Source: Pelagicoccus sp. SDUM812005
GTDB lineage: Bacteria; Verrucomicrobiota; Verrucomicrobiia; Opitutales; Opitutaceae
Reading direction: 5' to 3'
Length of the DNA stretch: 64,000 bases
NCBI RefSeq assembly: GCF_031127875.1
Contig: NZ_JARXIA010000007.1
Location: forward strand, 62,001-126,000
A program made the translations under genes and the position numbers. Below, piece by piece: positions 1 through 7,069 of this stretch. The notes under the pieces were generated by a model. That model ran no database searches. It saw only the letters and a list, made by a program, of their open reading frames with translations, and was not told the origin of the DNA. Numbering within the stretch: the stretch's first letter is position 1; the number at the start of each line of letters is the position of its first letter.

Positions 1-1041
1 AGGATGGATGGTGTGAGGCGAACCGAGGTCCAGCGTGACGACCATGCCGGTGTGGGGAAGGTTCTTGGCGGTTTGGAACTGCGTTTCACGCAGGTAGGCG
101 GCGCGGTCCTGTTGCTCGGTGAGCTCGTTGAAGCGTTCCACGTTGGGAGCGATTTGGGCGAAGTAGAAAGGCAGCTCCGGGCTTTCGAAAGTTTGGCGCC
201 AGTTTTCGATCAAGCTTGGCAAGAGCTTGGCGTAGGGGAGCGGGTGGTGGCGATTGCCTTCGCCTTGGTACCAAAGCGCGCCGCGGAGGGTGTATTGGCC
301 GATCGGGGCGATCATGCCGTTATAGAGCGAGGAGTGAGCCCGGTGCGGAATATCCGGATCCTGTTCGATCAGGTCTTCGGATGAAAACGTCTTTAGGGCC
401 GCGCGCGGCAGCCATGACTCGATCGCGGAACTGGAGCGGGCGGCGAGTATCAGACCTATGGGTACATCGAGTGTGCCGCGAAGTTTCTCGCCGAAAAAAT
501 AGCCAACGGCGCTGAAGCGGCTAACGCTTTCAGGCGTCGCGCTTTGCCACGCTCCCGTCACGTCCTCGGCCGGCTCCTCGGCGAGTTGCACTTTCATGGG
601 GAAGAAGCGGAGCGAATCGTCGCGACCATTGATAATGGCCTCCTGGCTGCCTTCCACCGGCTGACTCTTGAACCCTTCTACGGGCATCGCCATGTTGGAC
701 TGGCCGGAGCAGAGCCAGACTTCGCCGATCAGGATATTGGATACGGAAATCGATTCCGCGGCAGTCGAGACCGTAACGGTGTGAGGGCCGCCGGCGGCGG
801 GCGTGCCGAGCGCGACACTCCAGCGTCCGTTGTTGTTGGCGGTTGCGGAAAGCGGGGCGGTCGACTCGCCCCAAGAGACGCTCACTTCCACCGTCTCGCC
901 CGCGTTTGCCCAGCCCCAAATCCGCGCGTCGGACTCCTGCTGCAGCACCATCCCGTCGCTCACCAAAGCAGGCAGACGCAGTTCCGCGAGGACGTCCGAG
1001 CAGTGGAGGCTGAGAGCTAGGGCAAGGAGTGAGAATCGCAT
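1..1041 (-). CDS. Sialate O-acetylesterase-like SGNH hydrolase (3' end cut by window edge)
   Basis: The frame is open from the ATG at 1041 to the left edge (347 codons, no stop), so the C-terminus is missing. The N-terminus MRFSLLALALSLHCSDVLA looks like a signal peptide. Residues 22-100 resemble the N-terminal beta domain of sialate O-acetylesterases, and SGQSNM at about 110-115 carries the catalytic serine of that family; a later ALWYQGEGN stretch also fits. These enzymes remove O-acetyl groups from sugars, not only sialic acids. The gene is last of a three-gene minus-strand operon, 29 bp after the FAD oxidoreductase, suggesting it deacetylates a sugar handled by that operon. The family is clear; the exact substrate is not. 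Confidence 0.85.
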   Translation of the reverse strand, partial: MRFSLLALALSLHCSDVLAELRLPALVSDGMVLQQESDARIWGWANAGETVEVSVSWGESTAPLSATANNNGRWSVALGTPAAGGPHTVTVSTAAESISVSNILIGEVWLCSGQSNMAMPVEGFKSQPVEGSQEAIINGRDDSLRFFPMKVQLAEEPAEDVTGAWQSATPESVSRFSAVGYFFGEKLRGTLDVPIGLILAARSSSAIESWLPRAALKTFSSEDLIEQDPDIPHRAHSSLYNGMIAPIGQYTLRGALWYQGEGNRHHPLPYAKLLPSLIENWRQTFESPELPFYFAQIAPNVERFNELTEQQDRAAYLRETQFQTAKNLPHTGMVVTLDLGSPHTIHP

Positions 1042-1070
1042 GACGGGTGACAAGTGAGGTGATGGGGCGT

Positions 1071-2468
1071 TTACGCTTCGGCAGGCGCGGGGGGCGGAAC
1101 CAGCAAGGCGCCGTTTTTCTCCAGCAGGTTTCGCAGCTGGCTTTGATCAAGGGCCTGGCCGCTGGAGTCTTTCATCAAAGCGGCGGCCGTGCCGGCACCT
1201 TGGCCGATCGCCATCATGGTCGGCGTGGTACGGATCGCGGCGAAGGCTTCGTGCGTGGCGCTGAGGCAACGGCCATTGACCAGCAGGTTCGAAACCTCAT
1301 TGGTCTGCAGCGAACGCAGCGGGATGCAGTAGGTGGTTCCGGGCTTGAAGAATTGAGTATTGGTGCCGTTTTCGTCCGGCGAATGGATGTCGATCGGGTA
1401 ACCGCCGAGGGCGATGGTGTCCTCGAACTCGCGGCCGCTCAGCAAGTCCTCGGCAGTGAGTGTGTAGCGGCCGACCACGCGCTTCGACTCGCGCACGCCC
1501 ACCTTGCTGGAAGAGTCCAGACGGATGGCGTTCTCGAAGCCCGCTCCGCGCTTTTTCAGGAACCTGAAGATTTCCAAGCATTGTTTGCGGCCGATCATTT
1601 CCGCCTTGCTGAGGTCGAGCGGGTTCGTGGCATCCAGACCTTGGATTCTGGATACGTTTATGATGAAGGTCCCTTTTTCGCTGGTTTCGAAAAGGAGGAT
1701 GAATTCGCGGTTAAATGTAATTTCGCCGCTTTCGCGGGCCTGCTTGAGGGCTTTGATGAAGGTTTTGAGCGAAAGGCGAGGGGCAGTCTCCAAGCGCTTG
1801 AGGCCAAGCTCTGCTCCGTAGTCGAATTCGCAGTCGTCCACATTGTTCTTCACGTAGTCGATCAGCTTGTCGCGGTCCACGTTGCCCAGCTTGAGGTTCA
1901 TGGTCATCGGCTGAGTCAGGCTGTCGGCATCGCGTCCGAACTCGAAGGGCACGCCGGCTCGCGTGGCTAGGTCCGCATCGCCAGTGGAGTCGATGAACAC
2001 CTTGGCCTCGATGCGGGAGACTCCAGCCTTGTTCGCGATGGTGATCGCTTTGAGGGTGCCGGACTCGACCTCGGCATCGAGCAGCATGGTGTGGTAAAGA
2101 ATATCGACGCCGGCTTCGGTGAGCATCTCTTCCAGTTCGATCTTGAGCATTTCGCTGTCGAAGGGAGTAACGGTCGAGACGTAGGTGATGATGTCCTCGA
2201 CGTGACCCGGGCTGCCGCCCTTTGCTATGAGGCGGTCGATCAGCTCTTGAGGATAGCCCTGAATGACCTGTTCGCCGGAATTGTTGTGGAAGGTCATCAT
2301 GGGACCGACTCCCATGGCGGTGAGACTGCCGCCGAGGAAGCCGAATTGTTCGACAAGCAGGACGCGGCAGCCTTCGCGGGCCGCGGCGAGAGCGGCCATC
2401 GAACCGGAGGGGCCGCCTCCGGCGACGATTACATCGTAGGAATCGAGGAGAGATTTAGAAGTTGTCAT
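1071..2468 (-). CDS. FAD-dependent oxidoreductase (FAD_oxidored family)
   Basis: A 465-residue protein. The dinucleotide-binding motif AGGGPSGSMAALAAAREG lies at about residues 16-33, with a C-terminal block (NGRCLSATHEA, IGQGAGTAAAL) typical of the FAD-dependent oxidoreductases often found in polysaccharide-utilization operons of Planctomycetes and Verrucomicrobia. No signal peptide is obvious, so it is probably cytoplasmic, although homologues are sometimes exported. It lies between the symporter (18 bp upstream) and the acetylesterase (29 bp downstream), so it likely oxidizes an imported sugar or sugar acid. Substrate unknown. Confidence 0.8.
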   Translation of the reverse strand: MTTSKSLLDSYDVIVAGGGPSGSMAALAAAREGCRVLLVEQFGFLGGSLTAMGVGPMMTFHNNSGEQVIQGYPQELIDRLIAKGGSPGHVEDIITYVSTVTPFDSEMLKIELEEMLTEAGVDILYHTMLLDAEVESGTLKAITIANKAGVSRIEAKVFIDSTGDADLATRAGVPFEFGRDADSLTQPMTMNLKLGNVDRDKLIDYVKNNVDDCEFDYGAELGLKRLETAPRLSLKTFIKALKQARESGEITFNREFILLFETSEKGTFIINVSRIQGLDATNPLDLSKAEMIGRKQCLEIFRFLKKRGAGFENAIRLDSSSKVGVRESKRVVGRYTLTAEDLLSGREFEDTIALGGYPIDIHSPDENGTNTQFFKPGTTYCIPLRSLQTNEVSNLLVNGRCLSATHEAFAAIRTTPTMMAIGQGAGTAAALMKDSSGQALDQSQLRNLLEKNGALLVPPPAPAEA

Positions 2469-2486
2469 TTGAAAGTGGGTACAGGG

Positions 2487-3962
2487 CTATTTATGGAGAG
2501 GTCTCTCGGAGGGGAACAGTCGGAGGGTGGCGAGGGCGAAGGCGATCAAGGCGACAGCGCCCACCGGATACCACCAGAAGAAGCTGACTCCGTACTCTTG
2601 TAGTAGAAGTATCGATACGGTGGCCGCCACGCTGCCGACGAGGATTGCCCGCAGGTCGCCTACCCGCATCCAAGCGAGCAGGGCTATGCCCAAGATCGAC
2701 CCATAGACGTAGCCTGGCACTGAGAGTCCCATGTCGAGCAGGCCGAGCTCCTTAGTCGAGTTGAAGAGCAGGGCGATGCCGCTGAGGGCGAAGCCCCAGA
2801 AGAGAACGCAGCCCTTGGAGAGCTTGAGGTAGAAGCGGTCGGCCCGATCGGGGTAGACGTAGGTGCGGAGCAAGTTGGTCGTCGTGGTCTGCGAGAGGGC
2901 GGAGAGGGCGGAGTCGAGCGTGGAAATTCCGGCCGCGAAAAGGGATGCGACCAACAGGCCGGATACGCCGACCGGCAGGTGGTTGACGATATAGTAGGGG
3001 ACGATGCGGTCGGGCTCGGAGGCGATCTGGGCGGCGGCTTCGGCGGGCAGCGGATTGACCTCGAAGAAGGCGACCAGGCCGATGCCGACCGCGAGCATGA
3101 TCCAGACAGTGACGTTCGCGAAGCAGGCTCCGTAGAGGGCCTTCTGGGCGTCGCGCAGGCTGCGGCAGCAGTAGAGGCGCTGGGTGACGACTTGGTCGAC
3201 GCTCTTTTGGGCGAACTCGAAAATGCTGGTGCCGAAGATGCCGACCCAAAGGGTATACGTTACGGTGGGATTGGCGGTTAGGTTCAGGATGACGAGCTTT
3301 CCTTTGTCGTCGGCGATCTCTAGGATTTGCGTCAACCCACCCGGTAGGGCGAAGAGGAGGTTGGCGAGAATGAAGAGGCTGCCACAGACGAAGATCATTA
3401 GCTGCAGAAAGTCGGTCCAGACGACGGTGGTAATGCCTCCCATCCAGGTCCAGACCACTGCGAACAGGCCGATGACGAGAATGGACTGCTGTAGTGAAAG
3501 TCCGGTTACGACGCTGAGAATCAAAGCGGTCGAAAGAAGGCGTACGCTTTGGGATAGGACCGCGCCTATGGTGAAAAGTAGTCGGGTGTAGTTGGCGACC
3601 TTGCGGCCGAGTCGATCTTCGACGAAGTCGTAGGGGCTATAGTACTTCGCGTTGTAGATGGCTTTGAGAAGGGTGTGGGCCAGCAGGATGTTGCCCAAGA
3701 TGAAGCCGATCGAGATTTGGAAAAAGGTCAGGTCGCCGCCCGGTTTGAAGACCACGGATGGGACCGCTACGAAGGTCAGGGCGCTGGTGCTGGTCGCGAT
3801 GAGCGAACCGGAGACGGCCCACCATGGCAGATCGCGCCCTCCGGCGAAGAAGGACTCCACGTCCTGTCCTTTGCCGCGCAGGGCGTGGCCGAACCAAGTG
3901 GTTCCGAGCAGGAATGCGATAAGCAGGGTCCAATCTATTGCAGTAAAGGGTGAGCTATCCAT
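2487..3962 (-). CDS. Sodium:solute symporter family (SSS) transporter
   Basis: 491 residues with about 13 hydrophobic segments starting at residue 10. The sequence around GGRDLPWWAVSGSLIATSTSA is characteristic of SSS sodium/solute symporters, many of which import sugars, sugar acids or sialic acids. It is the first gene of the minus-strand operon that also holds the FAD oxidoreductase and acetylesterase. It starts 150 bp from the divergent LacI-type gene, and a palindromic operator candidate (4064-4074) lies about 100 bp upstream of its start. It is therefore a plausible repressor target importing the monomer from the degraded polymer. Substrate cannot be read from sequence. Confidence 0.88.
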   Translation of the reverse strand: MDSSPFTAIDWTLLIAFLLGTTWFGHALRGKGQDVESFFAGGRDLPWWAVSGSLIATSTSALTFVAVPSVVFKPGGDLTFFQISIGFILGNILLAHTLLKAIYNAKYYSPYDFVEDRLGRKVANYTRLLFTIGAVLSQSVRLLSTALILSVVTGLSLQQSILVIGLFAVVWTWMGGITTVVWTDFLQLMIFVCGSLFILANLLFALPGGLTQILEIADDKGKLVILNLTANPTVTYTLWVGIFGTSIFEFAQKSVDQVVTQRLYCCRSLRDAQKALYGACFANVTVWIMLAVGIGLVAFFEVNPLPAEAAAQIASEPDRIVPYYIVNHLPVGVSGLLVASLFAAGISTLDSALSALSQTTTTNLLRTYVYPDRADRFYLKLSKGCVLFWGFALSGIALLFNSTKELGLLDMGLSVPGYVYGSILGIALLAWMRVGDLRAILVGSVAATVSILLLQEYGVSFFWWYPVGAVALIAFALATLRLFPSERPLHK

Positions 3963-4063
3963 GGAGCGTGTCGATTGCGAGGGTGGGGATCGGGGCGGCG
4001 CAGGGGCTGCCTAGGCTTAGCTTGTCGCCAATTGAAGCCCCAGCCAGCAAGGATTCTCGCTTG

Positions 4064-4074
4064 TTTACCGTAAA
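4064..4074. promoter_or_regulatory. Candidate LacI-family operator, left copy
   Basis: TTTACCGTAAA is an odd-length palindrome between the divergent symporter and LacI-type genes. The reverse complement of the same 11 bp recurs at 5198-5208 on the other side of the regulator gene. The symmetric, CG-centred form suits a LacI-family homodimer. It overlaps the most upstream possible start codon (4074) of the regulator, which is one reason to prefer the later start. Confidence 0.65.
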
Positions 4075-4112
4075 TGATTGAGCTCGGGTGTCGAAGCTGC
4101 TGGAAAGGGGGG

Positions 4113-5150
4113 ATGGGCGAGAAGCGGGTACGGTTGAAAGACATAGCGGAACGAGCGGGCGTTACCCCGATGGCGGTTTCCTACGCTTTGCGCGGCGCTC
4201 CGAACGTTTCGGAGGAGAAGCGGCGTCGCATTCTCGCGATTGCCGAGGAGATGGGCTACGTTCCGGATCCGGCGATCTCTCGCATGATGTCCTACCTTGC
4301 GGGTCGCAAGGGCACGCGGGTGTTTCAGAATACCTTAGCCTTGATCAATACCAGCGAGGATCGCGAATTCGTAGAACGGGAAGCGCCGCTAGTCGCTTTT
4401 CGCAGGTCGGCGGTCGAGCGGGCGGAGGAGCTCGGCTACAAGGTGGAGCTCTTTTGGTATCACCAGCCGCGCACGAGCCCGAAGCGACTGGCGGGGATTC
4501 TCAAGTCGCGTGGAATCGAGGGGATCATCTTGTCTTCGTCAGGCAGGGCGGATACGCGCCTCGACTTCGACTGTTCGGAGTTTTCCCTCGTCGCTCTGGG
4601 GGATACGATCGTTTCGCCACGGCTCAATCGAGTGATGGAATATCATTTCGGCAATGCCCTCACCCTCTTGGAGGAGCTGAAGGCCTTGGGCTATCGAAAA
4701 ATTGGATTCGTATTCAACGAGGAAGTACAGAGGATGCACGCTCGGCGGCACAAGGCAGCAGCGCTTTGCCATTTGTCTGAAACTCAGCCCGCATGGCAGG
4801 TTCCGATTTTTGAATACAAGCAATGGGACGATCACGCCTTTGTGGCTTGGTATCAGGCTCACCGGCCGGAGGTCGTGGTCTCGAATCGACCCGTCGCGCT
4901 GGAGGCAATGCAGCGAATGGGGGTGGCAGTCCCACAGGAAACAGGTTTCGCTCAACTTGAGCTTCTCGACGAAACCGCCGCGGTCGCTGGAATGAGGACT
5001 CGTTTTAACCTTCTGGGCAGCGCCGCGGTTGAGCAGCTCGTCGGTCAGCTGCACAGCCGCATGCTGGGCCTGCCTTCCGCTCCCAAAACGGTTAAGATTG
5101 AGGGAAGCTGGCGGGCCGGACCGACGGTGCGGAGCCTTCGAGAGCCTTGA
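4113..5150 (+). CDS. LacI-family transcriptional regulator
   Basis: 345 residues from the ATG at 4113. The N-terminus is a classic LacI helix-turn-helix (VRLKDIAERAGVTPMAVSYAL) with a hinge, followed by a periplasmic-binding-protein-like sensor domain. The same frame is open from an ATG at 4074, but that start overlaps a palindromic operator and adds 13 residues ahead of the normal domain start, so 4113 is preferred. Matching operator candidates upstream (4064) and downstream (5198) suggest it represses itself, the divergent symporter operon and the sulfatase/lyase genes. The effector is unknown, probably an oligosaccharide or sugar acid from the polymer. Confidence 0.9.
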   Translation: MGEKRVRLKDIAERAGVTPMAVSYALRGAPNVSEEKRRRILAIAEEMGYVPDPAISRMMSYLAGRKGTRVFQNTLALINTSEDREFVEREAPLVAFRRSAVERAEELGYKVELFWYHQPRTSPKRLAGILKSRGIEGIILSSSGRADTRLDFDCSEFSLVALGDTIVSPRLNRVMEYHFGNALTLLEELKALGYRKIGFVFNEEVQRMHARRHKAAALCHLSETQPAWQVPIFEYKQWDDHAFVAWYQAHRPEVVVSNRPVALEAMQRMGVAVPQETGFAQLELLDETAAVAGMRTRFNLLGSAAVEQLVGQLHSRMLGLPSAPKTVKIEGSWRAGPTVRSLREP

Positions 5151-5197
5151 GGGCAGGGGCGGAAAAGAAGGGGCAAAGGGCAGGAAATTCAAAGGTG

Positions 5198-5208
5198 TTT
5201 ACGGTAAA
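5198..5208. promoter_or_regulatory. Candidate LacI-family operator, right copy
   Basis: TTTACGGTAAA is the exact reverse complement of the palindrome at 4064-4074. It lies 48 bp after the regulator stop codon and about 170 bp upstream of the sulfatase start, in the 230-bp gap that should hold the promoter for the sulfatase and PL8 genes. I found no third copy in the window. Confidence 0.65.
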
Positions 5209-5380
5209 TGAATCGGGTCCGTTGCGTCTGGGTGTCGGTTCGAGGTCAATACGGTTCAGTGGACCCGGACTAAGCGTTTCCGCTCGCGCCCCATGCGGAG
5301 CTTAGCTTCTCCCGTTTCTCGGAGGAGACTAAGCGAGCGAGTTGAGTTCGGTTCCTTCGCTCGCATGCCCCATCGAAATC

Positions 5381-7069
5381 ATGACCCGAATCAGACACTC
5401 TAGCGTTGAAACTGTCGCCTTTGGCAGCGTTTCTGCACAGAAGCTCGCCTCGAAATTGCTGCTCCTCGTCCTCTTGTTTGCTCAGGCTCTCGCATTCGCG
5501 AGCAGTGGCTCCTCTGCTGGCGAAGAGCTGAGACCCAATATTCTCTTCGCGATCAGCGACGATCAGTCGTACGCCCACACCAGTTTTGCCGGTAGCGCTT
5601 TTGTGAATACGCCAGCTTTCGACCGGATCGCTGAAGAGGGAGTTTACTTTTCGCATTGCATCGCCGGCTCGCCAGGCTGCGCTCCGTCCAGAAGCGCGCT
5701 CGTGACAGGTCGCCACCACTGGCAGAACGAGCAATCTGGCCAGCACGCGTCAGCGTGGTTGAAGCAGTACGTTCCCTTCGTAGACGAGATTCGCCGCAAC
5801 GGCTATTTCGTGGGCCGGACCGGTAAGGGGGTAGGCCCCTTCCAGTACGCTCGCGATGGCAGCGACGGCCTATGGCGCGAAGAGGATGCCGCTGGACCGG
5901 AGTTGAGCGAAATCCGCTATGACGATCCGGAGAGCGAGGACGTTCGCCCGACGACGCGGCTGAGCCCGACCGACTATTTTGCCAACTTCGAATCGTTCAT
6001 GGGCAAGCGACCCGCTGGAGCGCCTTTTTTCTTTTGGTACGGGGGCAAGGAACCGCACCGCCGCTACGAGCAGGGCACTTGGCGACGCTTGGGCAAGAAG
6101 CTGATCGACGTGGAGGTTCCGGGCTTCTTGCCTGATAATGAGATCATCCGGGGCGACCTGCTCGACTACGCGGTGGAGATCGAGTGGTTTGACCAACACC
6201 TCATGCGAATGCTGCGTTACTTGGAGGAAGTGGGGGAGTTGGATCGCACGATCGTGATCGTAACCTCCGACAACGGCATGCCGTTTCCCAGAGCCAAGGC
6301 GAACGGCTTCGACTACGGCATAAGGGTGCCGTTGGCGATCCGCTATCCGAAAGCGTTTCTCGGCGGGCGGATCATCGACGATCCTACGAGTTTTGTGGAT
6401 TTTGCTCCGACGATTCTGGAGCTGACCGCAACGAAACCGCGAGAGATGCTTCCGATGACGGGGAAAAGTTTCGCTCCCGCATTGAGATCCAACAAGAGCG
6501 GAAGCGGTGTATTGGAAAGCGAATACGCCTTCTCTGGGCGTGAGCGGCATTCGGCGTCGCGCTACAAAAACTGGGGCTATCCCCAGCGGGCGATTCGCAG
6601 CGAGAAGCACCTGCTGATCTGGAATGCCAAGCCGGATCGTTGGCCCGCGGGCGCTCCCCAGCGTATCGATCCGGAGCAAGCTAATTCGTTACTGCCGCTT
6701 TATGGGCTGGACGCTGCGGGCAAGCATGTCAGCGAGTGGGCGTTCACCGATATCGATGCGAGCCCGAGCAAGTCGTATTTGGTGGAACACTACGATGACG
6801 AGGAGGACGGGGCTTTCTTTTGGCATGCAGTAGGAAAGCGCCCCGAATTCGAGCTCTACGATGTGGAGGAAGATCCCTATTGTCTCTTGAACCTGGCTGG
6901 AGACAGAGACTATGCCGGATTGGAGGCGAAACTCAAAAAGGCCCTGTTCGCGGAGCTGCGAGAAACCAATGATACGCGCGTTGTCGGAGCGGACAGGGAT
7001 GTTTTCGACTCCTACTTGCGTTATAGTCCGATGCGGGAATTTCCCGCTCCCGAGGAGTTGCAGCGATGA
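5381..7069 (+). CDS. Secreted sulfatase (S1 family, formylglycine type)
   Basis: 562 residues from the ATG at 5381; an upstream TTG at 5342 is open in frame but would put 13 residues ahead of the leader. The N-terminal hydrophobic stretch near residues 24-40 suggests export. RPNILFAISDDQ holds the first metal-binding aspartates. CAPSRSALVTGR at about residues 100-111 is the C-x-P-S-R signature whose cysteine is converted to formylglycine, and TSDNGMPF is a later metal-site segment. It would hydrolyse sulfate esters on a polysaccharide or its fragments. Its stop overlaps the start of the PL8 lyase (ATGA), indicating translational coupling. A maturase is not in the window. Confidence 0.93.
   Translation: MTRIRHSSVETVAFGSVSAQKLASKLLLLVLLFAQALAFASSGSSAGEELRPNILFAISDDQSYAHTSFAGSAFVNTPAFDRIAEEGVYFSHCIAGSPGCAPSRSALVTGRHHWQNEQSGQHASAWLKQYVPFVDEIRRNGYFVGRTGKGVGPFQYARDGSDGLWREEDAAGPELSEIRYDDPESEDVRPTTRLSPTDYFANFESFMGKRPAGAPFFFWYGGKEPHRRYEQGTWRRLGKKLIDVEVPGFLPDNEIIRGDLLDYAVEIEWFDQHLMRMLRYLEEVGELDRTIVIVTSDNGMPFPRAKANGFDYGIRVPLAIRYPKAFLGGRIIDDPTSFVDFAPTILELTATKPREMLPMTGKSFAPALRSNKSGSGVLESEYAFSGRERHSASRYKNWGYPQRAIRSEKHLLIWNAKPDRWPAGAPQRIDPEQANSLLPLYGLDAAGKHVSEWAFTDIDASPSKSYLVEHYDDEEDGAFFWHAVGKRPEFELYDVEEDPYCLLNLAGDRDYAGLEAKLKKALFAELRETNDTRVVGADRDVFDSYLRYSPMREFPAPEELQR

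Noticed and set aside
1047-1970. 307-codon plus-strand frame opposite the FAD oxidoreductase
   Set aside because: The minus-strand protein has a clear FAD-binding motif and operon spacing; the antisense frame has neither.
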